DNA of 64,000 nt from Candidatus Poribacteria bacterium (GTDB lineage: Bacteria; Poribacteria; WGA-4E; WGA-3G): assembly GCA_022821965.1 (NCBI GenBank), contig JAJECN010000002.1, positions 1 to 64,000 of the forward strand. The letters run 5' to 3'. This document shows positions 51,849 to 59,797 of the stretch, piece by piece. Numbering within the stretch: position 1 is the first letter of the stretch; each line of letters begins with the position of its first letter. The notes beneath the pieces were generated by a model, which saw nothing but the letters and a program-made list of their open reading frames with translations, did no database searches and was not told where the DNA came from. Both the position numbers and the translations under genes were made by a program.

Positions 51849-52574
51849 CTACTCTATTGTCAAGGGAACGCTGTTGGATGTGAGCGATGCCTCACCAAGC
51901 AGTGATTTGACAGGTAGATAGATATCGTTGTATTTCTGTTCAAGGCTGTCAATTTGTTGCTGGAGGTCGTTAACTGCGGAACGCTTATCCGCAGCGGAGA
52001 CATGCGCATCGGTCACATCCTCAATCCGTTTAATCTCTGCTTCTAATTCTATAACTTCCGGGTGTTTCTTTTTCAAAAAATCTCGGTAAACTTGTAATGC
52101 TATTGTGAGTGTGATTGTGTAGCTCCCTTTCTCCAACTGATAATATTTCTTTAAATCTTCTAAAGGAACAACCTGCGTTGTCGCGGCTTTCAATTCCAAC
52201 CCTTGAATACACTGAACAGATCTCCCATCCTTTTCAATAAAGACTTCTTCGGAACTCGGAATAGAAATTGAGCGTTTAGGTTCGACAATATTGCCGTTAG
52301 AATCTGTAACGCTTAATTGCGCAAATGCGCTTGGTGCTGTAATGTCAACAACAGGCACGAGAAGGTCAAATTTTCCGTTCTGAATGTTGAGTTCAAGTGG
52401 AACAGCGTCCTTAGATGTATAAGCTGCTTTGGAAGTTGAGAGAGAAATGACGATCTCTGAAGTGGCGGTTTCTACATCCGGTGGTGAAGATTGAGTTTGT
52501 AAACTTGCAATGCACCCAGCCATACTAAAAATCAGAAACAGACATAGCAGGAAAAGGGCTTTAAACGTTTGCAT
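51849..52574 (-). CDS. Lipoprotein of a two-member family
   Basis: 241 residues. Signal peptide MQTFKALFLLCLFLIFSMAG then Cys21 (MAGC lipobox). A beta-rich region follows (SLSTSKAAYTSKDAVPLELN, IQNGKFDLLVPVVDI, QLSVTDSNGNIVEPKR), like an immunoglobulin-type fold. A helical segment then runs from about residue 165 (YRDFLKKKHPEVIELEAEI through DLQQQIDSLEQKYNDIY), probably coiled coil. It ends LPVKSLLGEASLTSNSVPLTIE. The next gene is a paralogue with the same order. Function unknown. Lies upstream of the PD40 triplet in the same direction. Confidence 0.82.
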   Translation of the reverse strand: MQTFKALFLLCLFLIFSMAGCIASLQTQSSPPDVETATSEIVISLSTSKAAYTSKDAVPLELNIQNGKFDLLVPVVDITAPSAFAQLSVTDSNGNIVEPKRSISIPSSEEVFIEKDGRSVQCIQGLELKAATTQVVPLEDLKKYYQLEKGSYTITLTIALQVYRDFLKKKHPEVIELEAEIKRIEDVTDAHVSAADKRSAVNDLQQQIDSLEQKYNDIYLPVKSLLGEASLTSNSVPLTIE

Positions 52575-52582
52575 GAGAATCC

Positions 52583-53389
52583 TTATTCTCCTATCGTTAG
52601 TGTGATTGCGTTGGATACAAGTGGTGCCTTCCCACGACGTGATTTGACAGGTAAGTAAATATCCTTCACCGCATCCTTGTGTCTTTCCTCAATAAACTTA
52701 ATCTGTTCTTGGTAGTATTTTAGAGCGTCTTGCTTTGCAGCAGCTTGCAAATTCGGATCATTCTGCAACCGCGCCAGATCACGTCTCAACTCAAGCACTT
52801 CTGGATGCTCCTCTATTATAGATTCTCGATAAACCTCTAACTCAATCGCAAGCGTTACAGTGTAAGTACCGGGCTGCAACTTATAGTATTTCTGAATATC
52901 GTTCAATGTTAATTCCTGAGTTGCGTCTGCTTTGAATTCAAAACCTTGAATACAACGCACCGATTTCCCGTCACGCTGCACATATTTTTGGGGATTTTCC
53001 TGTGTGAGTACACGTTTCGGTTTAACAATCTGTCCGCTCACATCCTTCACAGTTATTTGCGTAAACGCTCCCCTTGTCGCAACACTGAAAAAAGAAACAA
53101 GAAGATCAAACTTCCCATTCTGGATATTGAGATTAAGGGGGATGGCTTCTTCCGTAGTGTAATTCGTTTTAGGTATTGAAAGCTGGAGTTCGGCAAGCGC
53201 ACCAGGTGCTTCCGTTTCTGCAGTAGGGGTTGTCTCATTAGCTTCGGGTTGCGTTGTCTGTTGACTTCCGAGACAGCCAGCGAGGGTAACAATAAGTAGA
53301 AAAAAGCAGAGGGAAATAAATTTAGGTCTTATAGCGCGCAGCTTGCAAATCCATGTTGCAGCGCGCCAGTCAGTATTACAAAGTAGCAT
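52583..53389 (-). CDS. Lipoprotein of a two-member family
   Basis: 268 residues from the ATG at 53389, with AGGAG nine bases upstream. The n-region is unusually long (MLLCNTDWRAATWICKLRAI) before FISLCFFLLIVTLAGCLGS, giving lipobox LAGC. The mature part parallels the next gene: LQLSIPKTNYTTEEAIPLNL, IQNGKFDLLVSFFSV, VKDVSGQIVKPKRV, CIQGFEFKADATQELTL, YKLQPGTYTVTLAIELEVYRE and a helical segment, then IYLPVKSRRGKAPLVSNAIT at the end. Function unknown. The two may form a pair or result from duplication. The gap to the paralogue is eight bases, so they are co-transcribed. Confidence 0.8.
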   Translation of the reverse strand: MLLCNTDWRAATWICKLRAIRPKFISLCFFLLIVTLAGCLGSQQTTQPEANETTPTAETEAPGALAELQLSIPKTNYTTEEAIPLNLNIQNGKFDLLVSFFSVATRGAFTQITVKDVSGQIVKPKRVLTQENPQKYVQRDGKSVRCIQGFEFKADATQELTLNDIQKYYKLQPGTYTVTLAIELEVYRESIIEEHPEVLELRRDLARLQNDPNLQAAAKQDALKYYQEQIKFIEERHKDAVKDIYLPVKSRRGKAPLVSNAITLTIGE

Positions 53390-53411
53390 TTTTTACGACT
53401 CCTGATATGTG

Positions 53412-54491
53412 TTAAAATATAATGCCTAACCCGGTTCCGGTGGGTACTTCAATAAATCCGTCGACGATTTTCTCTGGCGGTTCAATAAGAGACGCACGCC
53501 AGTCTACCTCGCCCCAAGCATATTCAAGGATTGCGAAATTCGGCACACTCGCCATGCATTGGACACTGGCAGCGGTCGCAACGGGACCGCTCGGATTGTG
53601 AGGCGTTACCATAACGTTCCGTGCAGCGGCAAGGGTGGCAATTTTTTTCAGCCCCGAAATTCCACCAACATGTTTGACATCCGGCAAAATATAATCAACA
53701 TGTGCTTGTGTCAACAATCTATCAAAATCCGTGAGGGTCCGTAAACGTTCACCGGTCGCAATCGGGATACCGATAGAACGACTGATATGTGCAAAAGCGT
53801 CAAGGTTATCCAGAGACACTGCGTCTTCAATCCAGAAGAGGTGTAAGTCTTCCAATTCTTTTGCGACTTGAATGAGGATACCGGGGTTAAAACGGCTATG
53901 GCAATCCACCATCAGATCAATATCCGCACCAATCGCGGCGCGAATCGTGCGGATGCGATCAATACCTAAGCAGATAGCCGGAGTTAGTGTTCCTCGTGAG
54001 ATATTCGCGACAGAAACATCGTCAAAGGGTGCGCACTTTATGGCGGTAAACCCCTCAGCAACAGCACGCTCCGCGTTGTGGGCAAACCCGTGGGGACTGC
54101 GATCAACAGTAGCGCGGTTAATATTCGCATAGAGACGAATTTTCTCTCGACACTTGCCACCCAACAACTGATAACTTGGTACATCTAACACCTTGCCCAT
54201 CAGGTCCCACATTGCCTGCTCAATTCCGCTGAGGGCGGTATGATAGGTATGGCTTTCAGTATCGTGATAGAGACGCTCGCGGAATGCTTCCAGTTGAAAC
54301 GGGTTCGATCCGACAAGGGCGGACTTGAGCGTCTTAATCAGATCTTCAACGCGCGCGTCGTCCCTACCGTGGGAAGCCTCACCGATGCCAACCGTACCGT
54401 CGTCGGCGTGGACCTTAACGAAGAGCCAATTGCCTCGGTGATTTACTTGAACAACCTCGGTTTCTATATCTGTGATTTTTAGTGTGCGCAT
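53412..54491 (-). CDS. Enolase-superfamily dehydratase, galactonate dehydratase-like
   Basis: 359 residues. Active-site pattern of the D-galactonate dehydratase type is complete: DLMVDCHSR with metal Asp196 and catalytic His198, WIEDAV with Glu222, TGERL with Glu248, and VTPHNPSGP with the catalytic His near 299. The K site is seen as AIKCAPFDDV. So it likely removes water from a sugar acid. It differs from the enolase-superfamily gene at 30433, which lacks the third ligand. It lies near ThuA, in line with a carbohydrate-use locus. The exact substrate cannot be fixed. Confidence 0.88.
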   Translation of the reverse strand: MRTLKITDIETEVVQVNHRGNWLFVKVHADDGTVGIGEASHGRDDARVEDLIKTLKSALVGSNPFQLEAFRERLYHDTESHTYHTALSGIEQAMWDLMGKVLDVPSYQLLGGKCREKIRLYANINRATVDRSPHGFAHNAERAVAEGFTAIKCAPFDDVSVANISRGTLTPAICLGIDRIRTIRAAIGADIDLMVDCHSRFNPGILIQVAKELEDLHLFWIEDAVSLDNLDAFAHISRSIGIPIATGERLRTLTDFDRLLTQAHVDYILPDVKHVGGISGLKKIATLAAARNVMVTPHNPSGPVATAASVQCMASVPNFAILEYAWGEVDWRASLIEPPEKIVDGFIEVPTGTGLGIIF

Positions 54492-54585
54492 TTGGGTTTA
54501 AAATAGTGAATTGGCGAGACACAAGTGCCTCGCCGTTCAGCACTTTTGGTGTAGCTTACAGGTTTCCAAAACTCACTACACAAAA

Positions 54586-55233
54586 TTACGATGCCGCTGC
54601 CCATTTCACCCCTTGGGTGAGGAATTTCTGCATGCCGGCACGCTGGAAGGTTCCCGGTCCGTGTCCCAAAGTGGTGTAAAAGACACGTCCTGAACCGTAA
54701 GGTTTTACCCATGCCATCGGATGCGCCTTGCCGAACCACTCAGCAGATGCCAAAACATGAATGTGCGGATCGTGTGCAGAAATATAGATTTCATCTTCTA
54801 CATCAAAATCTTCAATGCCTTCGGTTGTCGGATGATCGTTATCCTCTATATGGACAGTGAAAGTTGAGCCGGGTGGATGCCAATTGGCAGCACCGCCGAT
54901 AAGGTCCATTGCCTGACCGCCGATCCACCACGCAGTACCGTGAATACCAACCAATCCTTTGCCGTCGCTGACGAATTGAAACAAGCCGTCCTCTTCAGCA
55001 GGTGCTAAATCGGAGACGCGCGCGACAGATCCGTCCTCTTGACGTTCCGTCCGTGTGAAACCGGTGCCAAAGACACAGGCATCATAGTCATTTAGCTCCG
55101 ACGATGCTAAAATTCCTTTATCGTCAGTTAACGCCGCTGAAATATCAGCATCATCAGAGAGAAAATCGTGAATGATGCTGGCACTCGCATCAAAACGGTG
55201 GTTTTCGCCCGATAGTACGAGAATTTTTGACAT
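54586..55233 (-). CDS. ThuA-like domain protein
   Basis: From the ATG at 55233, with AAAGGAGGT upstream, this is 215 residues; the frame runs eight more codons upstream past that site, which is discounted. The ThuA (trehalose utilisation) fold is a class I glutamine-amidotransferase-like domain. Seen here are KILVLSGENHRFDAS, DYDACVFGTGFTRTE, FVSDGKGLVGIHGTAWWIGG, DLIGGAANWHPPGSTFTVHI and KPYGSGRVFYTTLGHGPGTF. The conserved His and Trp cluster is present. Its reaction is not well known; such proteins go with disaccharide use. The dehydratase lies downstream in the same direction, 94 bases away. Confidence 0.85.
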   Translation of the reverse strand: MSKILVLSGENHRFDASASIIHDFLSDDADISAALTDDKGILASSELNDYDACVFGTGFTRTERQEDGSVARVSDLAPAEEDGLFQFVSDGKGLVGIHGTAWWIGGQAMDLIGGAANWHPPGSTFTVHIEDNDHPTTEGIEDFDVEDEIYISAHDPHIHVLASAEWFGKAHPMAWVKPYGSGRVFYTTLGHGPGTFQRAGMQKFLTQGVKWAAAS

Positions 55234-55365
55234 GAGAACCTCCTTTGAAAACGGCACTGAATCCGCCGCTTACAGTGAGAGATTGAACTTAAGAACTGCA
55301 TTTTGTGGAGATAGTTTAATTCAAAGTTAGAATTGTGTCAAACCAATTCCCGAAAAAAGATTGTT

Positions 55366-55395
55366 TTGACAATTAATGCTGCGTCATGATACAAT
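55366..55395 (+). promoter_or_regulatory. Promoter before the membrane protein gene
   Basis: TTGACA at 55366-55371 and TACAAT at 55390-55395 are 18 bases apart. The transcript would start near 55402, about 26 bases before the ATG at 55428. It may also feed purF downstream, as no other promoter is obvious in the 72-base gap before it. Confidence 0.6.
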
Positions 55396-55427
55396 AGAAT
55401 TAAAATTGAAAAGAAAGACGGGAACGC

Positions 55428-55970
55428 ATGAAAAAAAACGGTATTACATTAACCCTGGGTCAAATTGTTGCGGGAAGTCTCGTCGGATTGGTAGGTGGTT
55501 GGGTGTGCCTGCTGATATTTGACGGTTTTATTTGGCAGGTGCTACTCGGAAACAAAGTCCGTCACGGCTTCTGGGTAGGTTTACTTCTTCTTCTTTCACT
55601 CGGCATTACGTACGGGGTGGTGATTGTAGGCGCAAGCGCGGGCATCCGCTTCGTGAGCCAGAAATTCGGTGTCAATATTCCATTAAAACCGCTCTGCTCG
55701 GGGGCGTTTTTAGGTCCGCCAGCTGTTGTTGGCTTACTCGCCCTTCTCAACGTCCCATGGGAAATATTTGGAAGACCGAATCTAATTTTGGCGTTGCTTC
55801 TCCCCGTACTTAAGACCCTCGCGTACGTTGTGTCACTACCCATGCGCGGGTGGGTGTCCCTTGGCTTACCCGTTGAGGTCTGGTATATCCTCGCTGTACC
55901 TATCGGTGCCATCTTAGGATACAGGTTAACAGTAGCAAAAAACAGTGAAGTGAGTGCAGAAGGGGCATAG
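55428..55970 (+). CDS. Integral membrane protein of unknown function
   Basis: 180 residues with four to five hydrophobic segments: about 11-35 (IVAGSLVGLVGGWVCLLIF), 46-70 (GFWVGLLLLLSLGITYGVVI), 90-110 (LCSGAFLGPPAVVGLLAL), 120-140 (ILALLLPVLKTLAYVV) and 150-170 (VEVWYILAVPIGAILGY). I do not recognise the family. The start has a weak ribosome binding site (GACGGGAACGC). It is upstream of purF in the same direction, but no link in function is visible. Confidence 0.72.
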   Translation: MKKNGITLTLGQIVAGSLVGLVGGWVCLLIFDGFIWQVLLGNKVRHGFWVGLLLLLSLGITYGVVIVGASAGIRFVSQKFGVNIPLKPLCSGAFLGPPAVVGLLALLNVPWEIFGRPNLILALLLPVLKTLAYVVSLPMRGWVSLGLPVEVWYILAVPIGAILGYRLTVAKNSEVSAEGA

Positions 55971-56042
55971 TTCAACGAAAGGCTTTTTTGATGAAGAGCT
56001 ACGAAAATCTAAGAGTGCACGCTGGAGGTTTTACCCGTCAAA

Positions 56043-57449
56043 ATGCAATATGATGATAAACCGAAGGACGAATGTGGTGTATTCGGCATTTTCGGTCATC
56101 CAAAAGCAGTAGAATTGACCTATCTGGGGTTACGTGCCCTTCAGCATCGAGGGCAGGAAAGCAGCGGCATTGTCGCATCAGATGGTGAGAAGTTTACATA
56201 TCACCACGGCATGGGACTTGTTCACTCTGTCTTCACCCCTGACACCTTAGCAAAACTGAAGGGACATATCGCTATCGGACACAACCGATACTCAACAGCA
56301 GGCGAAAGCACGCTTGAAAACGCCCAGCCTTTAGTCCGGAATTACAAACAAGGTCCCCTCGCACTCGGTCACAATGGCAATCTCGTCAACGCGACGCAAG
56401 TTCGGAATCATCTGGAAAACGCCGGTTCCATCTTCAGCACAAGTTTGGACACTGAAGTAATTTTTCATTTGATAGCGCATTCGCGAAAACAGGCTTTGGA
56501 GCATAGAATCACCGACGCGCTTCGGAGTGTTCAAGGCGCGTATTCGTTCGTATGTATGGACAACACCACACTGATGGGTGCTCGCGATGCACATGGATTT
56601 CGTCCCCTCTGGCTTGGCAAACTCGGCGATGCTTATGTGTTAGCCTCCGAGACATGTGCCCTTGATGTGGTTGAAGCCGAGCCGATACGTGAGATAGAAC
56701 CTGGAGAATTAATATTCACACGCTCTACCCATCGCGGTATAGAGTCCTATCGGTTCCATCAAAAACATTCGGAATTGTCACAGTGCATCTTTGAATATAT
56801 CTATCTCGCGCGGCCGGATGGCAGGATGTTCGGACAGAGCGTAAATAACACGCGCCGCGAGTTCGGTAGACAACTCGCTCGCGAACACCCTGTCAAAGCA
56901 GATGTGGTTATCCCAGTTCCCGATTCCGCAACGATTGCTGCCCTCGGATACGCTGAAGAATCTGGCATTCCATTTGACATGGGACTGTCTCGGAACACTT
57001 TCGTCGGTCGTTCCTTTATGAATCCTACGCAGGACATCCGAGAACTCATGGTTAAAGTGAAATTGAACCCTGTGCGCGACGTGCTTCGTGGCAAACGGGT
57101 CGTTTTAGTAGACGATTCGATTATGCGAGGAACAAATAGTCGGAAACTCATCAAGATCATTCGGCAAGGCGGCGCGACAGCCGTCCATCTCCGTATTGCA
57201 TCCCCTCCGAACAAATTCTCATGCTTCTATGGCGTAGACACACCAACCCGTAGGGAGTTAATCGCGAGTTCACACACAATTGACGAAATTCGCAAGTATA
57301 TCCGCGCCGACAGCCTCGGTTACTTGAGTATTAACGGAATGCTTAAATCAGTGGAAACACCTCAGAACTTTTGTACCACCTGCTTTGATGGAAAATATCC
57401 GATTCCGTTTGTGGAAGAATCTTCAGAGCAGCTCCCTTTAATTGATTAG
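56043..57449 (+). CDS. purF: Amidophosphoribosyltransferase
   Basis: 468 residues; first step of purine synthesis, PRPP plus glutamine to phosphoribosylamine. The propeptide is MQYDDKPKDE, and Cys11 of DECGVFGIFG becomes the N-terminal nucleophile. Glutaminase part: ALQHRGQESSGI, IGHNRYSTAGES and HNGNLVNATQ. The PRPP site is VVLVDDSIMRGTNSRKLI. Cysteines in SQCIFEYIYLARPDG, KFSCFYGVDTP and NFCTTCFDGKYP match the 4Fe-4S ligands of the Bacillus-type enzyme, so it is the iron-sulfur form. purM follows two genes later. Length is usual. Confidence 0.96.
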   Translation: MQYDDKPKDECGVFGIFGHPKAVELTYLGLRALQHRGQESSGIVASDGEKFTYHHGMGLVHSVFTPDTLAKLKGHIAIGHNRYSTAGESTLENAQPLVRNYKQGPLALGHNGNLVNATQVRNHLENAGSIFSTSLDTEVIFHLIAHSRKQALEHRITDALRSVQGAYSFVCMDNTTLMGARDAHGFRPLWLGKLGDAYVLASETCALDVVEAEPIREIEPGELIFTRSTHRGIESYRFHQKHSELSQCIFEYIYLARPDGRMFGQSVNNTRREFGRQLAREHPVKADVVIPVPDSATIAALGYAEESGIPFDMGLSRNTFVGRSFMNPTQDIRELMVKVKLNPVRDVLRGKRVVLVDDSIMRGTNSRKLIKIIRQGGATAVHLRIASPPNKFSCFYGVDTPTRRELIASSHTIDEIRKYIRADSLGYLSINGMLKSVETPQNFCTTCFDGKYPIPFVEESSEQLPLID

Positions 57450-57500
57450 AGAAGCCTTTCAATATAGGTTGATTACAGTCATATCTGCGAGGAAATTCTT

Positions 57501-57812
57501 ATGTGGCGTACAGAAGGAAGTAGGGGCGGACGGAAAAAACCGAGTCCGATAGGCACAGCACAAGGACGACACACGCTTATCTCCTTGCTCGGTTGTGCTA
57601 TCCTCGGTATGGTGCTGAGTAGAATCCTCCCATTTCTCATTGAGAAGCTGCGGCCGAACATGAAAGCGGATGAGGCGGAAGAGATCGGCGTACTCATTGC
57701 GTTAGGCATCAGTGGCATCGTGTTAGTCATTAGTCTCTTAAGACCGAGAAAAAGTATCTCACCTCTTCGCAAACAATTGTTGAAGGAACAGGAAAAATCA
57801 GATGGCAGATAA
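57501..57812 (+). CDS. Small membrane protein between purF and purM
   Basis: 103 residues starting ATG at 57501. The first 25 residues are basic and polar (RTEGSRGGRKKPSP), then two hydrophobic segments: about 26-45 (LISLLGCAILGMVLSRILPF) and 60-80 (EIGVLIALGISGIVLVISLL). It ends RPRKSISPLRKQLLKEQEKS. It overlaps the start of purM by 11 bases. I do not recognise it. The position within the purine cluster is firm, but a role in purine synthesis is not supported. Confidence 0.68.
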   Translation: MWRTEGSRGGRKKPSPIGTAQGRHTLISLLGCAILGMVLSRILPFLIEKLRPNMKADEAEEIGVLIALGISGIVLVISLLRPRKSISPLRKQLLKEQEKSDGR

Positions 57813-58842
57813 AAATCCGCTGACGTATGCCGATGCTGGCGTTTCATTTGAAGCAGAAACTGAAGCGATAGCGCGACTAAAAAAGCTGGTCCAAACCACT
57901 TACCGCCCCGAAGTTCTTAGCGATGTCGGCACTTTCGGCGGGCTTTTTGCACTCCAAAAGTATCAAGAACCTGTCCTTGTTTCCAGCACAGACAGTGTAG
58001 GTACAAAATTAAAGGTTGCGTTTAAAGCGGAACGGCACGACACTGTCGGCTTTGACATTGTCGCACACTGTGGTAATGATATTGTTGTGCAGGGAGCAGA
58101 ACCGCTCTTCTTTTTAGATTATATCGGCATCAATAAAGTTGTCCCTACAGTGATTGAAGAAATCGTAACAGGTTTGTCATCAGGGTGCCGAGAGATTGGT
58201 TGTGCCTTAATCGGTGGTGAAATCGCGGAACTATCGGATCTTTATGCACCGGGTGAGTACGACTTGGTAGGCACTGTTGTCGGTGCGGCTGAGAAAGCCG
58301 ATGTGATTACTGGGGAGAGAATTACACCGGGAGATCAACTCATCGGTTTAGCCTCTATGGGTTTACATACCAACGGCTTTTCATTAGCCCGTCGGATTCT
58401 GTTTGACCGATGCAATTACAGCGTAGATACCTACCTCCCTGACCTCTCCGCAACGGTAGGAGACGCACTGCTCGCGACCCACAAAAGCTACGTGAAGTCC
58501 ATCCTATCTCTTCGCAATGTCTGTGATATTAAAGGCATCGCTCATATCACTGGCGGCGGATTGCCAGCGAATGTAGTAAGGATCCTACCAGATGGGTGTG
58601 TGGCGCACATTCAAAGCGGAACATGGGAGATTCCGCCTATTTTTCCGTTTCTACAGGCGAAGGGAGACGTTGAAGCACCTGAAATGTACAAGGTTTTCAA
58701 CATGGGAATCGGAATGGTAGTCGTCGTTGCACCAGATAGTGTTAATACCGCTCTGAAGTCGCTGAAAGCATCCGATGAATCCACTTACCTCATCGGTGAG
58801 GTGGTCGCAGGAGAAAAGGGAGTACAGGGTGTCCCATCCTAA
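57802..58842 (+). CDS. purM: Phosphoribosylformylglycinamidine cyclo-ligase (AIR synthetase)
   Basis: 346 residues. PurM closes the imidazole ring of purines using ATP. Signature sites: LTYADAGVSFEAETEAI, LVSSTDSVGTKLKVAFKAE, DIVAHCGNDIVVQGAEPLFFLDYI, LIGGEIAELSDLY, LIGLASMGLHTNGFSLARRI and HITGGGLPANVVRILPDG. The family core is complete. AAGGAACAGGAAAA precedes the ATG. Its 3' end overlaps the following gene, so the FliG-like protein is probably translated by coupling. Confidence 0.95.
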   Translation: MADKNPLTYADAGVSFEAETEAIARLKKLVQTTYRPEVLSDVGTFGGLFALQKYQEPVLVSSTDSVGTKLKVAFKAERHDTVGFDIVAHCGNDIVVQGAEPLFFLDYIGINKVVPTVIEEIVTGLSSGCREIGCALIGGEIAELSDLYAPGEYDLVGTVVGAAEKADVITGERITPGDQLIGLASMGLHTNGFSLARRILFDRCNYSVDTYLPDLSATVGDALLATHKSYVKSILSLRNVCDIKGIAHITGGGLPANVVRILPDGCVAHIQSGTWEIPPIFPFLQAKGDVEAPEMYKVFNMGIGMVVVVAPDSVNTALKSLKASDESTYLIGEVVAGEKGVQGVPS

Positions 58843-59590
58843 TACAGACGCTCAAACTACACCAACCTTCTTAGATGAGGCTGCGCTGCAGGAATTGACG
58901 GCTTTACTCGACGAAACACACCCACAAGTCGCTTTAGCGGCATTCCAAAGTGTGGACGATAGCGATGCTGCGGTGTTTCTTGTAATGTGTTCGCACTTGA
59001 ATAGTGAACCTACCGGAAAGGCGCTCGCCGCGTACGCTGGAAAACTTTTCGCGCAGTTGCCCCTTAATAAACAGGTAAGCATCGCTGAGAAAGTGACAAC
59101 AACGGAAACTGTTGATTCCGAACTCGCGATGCAGATTTGGAACAAACAGATCACCAAGATTAAGGAAGCAATCCAAAAAACCACCTTCTTGGGTGAAGGC
59201 ACAGCGAACCTCGCAAAGTTGTTGTCATATATGGACGTAACAGCACAAAATGAGTTGTTGAAAGCGTTAGGAGAGAAACAACCCGGAGTGGTGGATAACG
59301 TTTCTGAACGGTTGTTTACATTTGAAGATTTGGGAAATTTAGAAGATGAAGCAATTAAAACTATCTTACAGGTGCTCGACCACCCAACCTTAGCCCTTGC
59401 ATTACACAACGCACCGACCGCCATACATGATCGATTCTTTGAAAATATGTCAGCATCACAGGCAGAAGCCATTGAGGCGGAAACTACCCGATTGACGTTT
59501 GAACAAACGCAAATAGCTGACACAGCACGCCATTCAGTTGTAAGTTTGGTCCGTAACTTTGCGGCAAAAGGTTTGCTAAAAATCGGGTGA
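58829..59590 (+). CDS. FliG-like protein lacking the N-terminal domain
   Basis: 253 residues from the GTG at 58829, with GGGAG six bases upstream, inside the last codons of purM. By eye this resembles the flagellar motor switch protein FliG without its N-terminal domain. The EHPQ-type motif appears as THPQVALAAF (residues 30-39). The second half follows FliG C: RLFTFEDLGNLEDEAIKTIL, then LDHPTLALALHNAPTAIHDRF and FENMSASQAEAIEAE. It ends VVSLVRNFAAKGLLKIG, like VNIVRRLAEEGEI at the FliG end. No other flagellar gene is in the window. It may have another role or a remote partner. An alternative is a helical-repeat protein of the MgtE-N type, which shares this fold. Confidence 0.68.
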   Translation: MSHPNTDAQTTPTFLDEAALQELTALLDETHPQVALAAFQSVDDSDAAVFLVMCSHLNSEPTGKALAAYAGKLFAQLPLNKQVSIAEKVTTTETVDSELAMQIWNKQITKIKEAIQKTTFLGEGTANLAKLLSYMDVTAQNELLKALGEKQPGVVDNVSERLFTFEDLGNLEDEAIKTILQVLDHPTLALALHNAPTAIHDRFFENMSASQAEAIEAETTRLTFEQTQIADTARHSVVSLVRNFAAKGLLKIG

Positions 59591-59643
59591 ACGCCGGATA
59601 CTCACCGCTTTTCTAACACCTATATCAAAACAGGCGAATACTG

Positions 59644-59775
59644 TTAGTTGTCTTTAAGCGTAAACTTATAGCCTATTGAACTAACTTGCCGATAGGTTGA
59701 CCACCCTCCACGCGCCGCTCTCGCATTTGACTGAGCATACCGGAAGTTCTGTTGCTCACTCGTTTTCCTCTTGAA
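59644..59775 (-). pseudogene. Decayed tandem copy of tonB
   Basis: On the minus strand a GTG at 59759, preceded by GAGGAAAACGA, opens SNRTSGMLSQMRERR, close to NSRTSGMLGQMRQRR of the tonB gene at 59798-60754 with the same upstream ribosome binding site. After about 23 codons the frame ends in TAG. In another frame the end reads GYKFTLKDN then stop, close to YEFKLKDS at the end of tonB. So both ends of a tonB copy survive and the middle is deleted. Confidence 0.7.
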
Positions 59776-59797
59776 AAAAGCGTACCAAACGATATGC

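Noticed and set aside
58852-59523. Minus-strand frame of 223 codons opposite the FliG-like gene
   Set aside because: Composition (Ser, Cys, Val-rich) is typical of a shadow frame. The plus-strand gene has a ribosome binding site and family resemblance.
59583-59617. Terminator after the FliG-like gene
   Set aside because: Only a 5-bp stem (GGTGA/TCACC) with a broken T-run; too weak to list.
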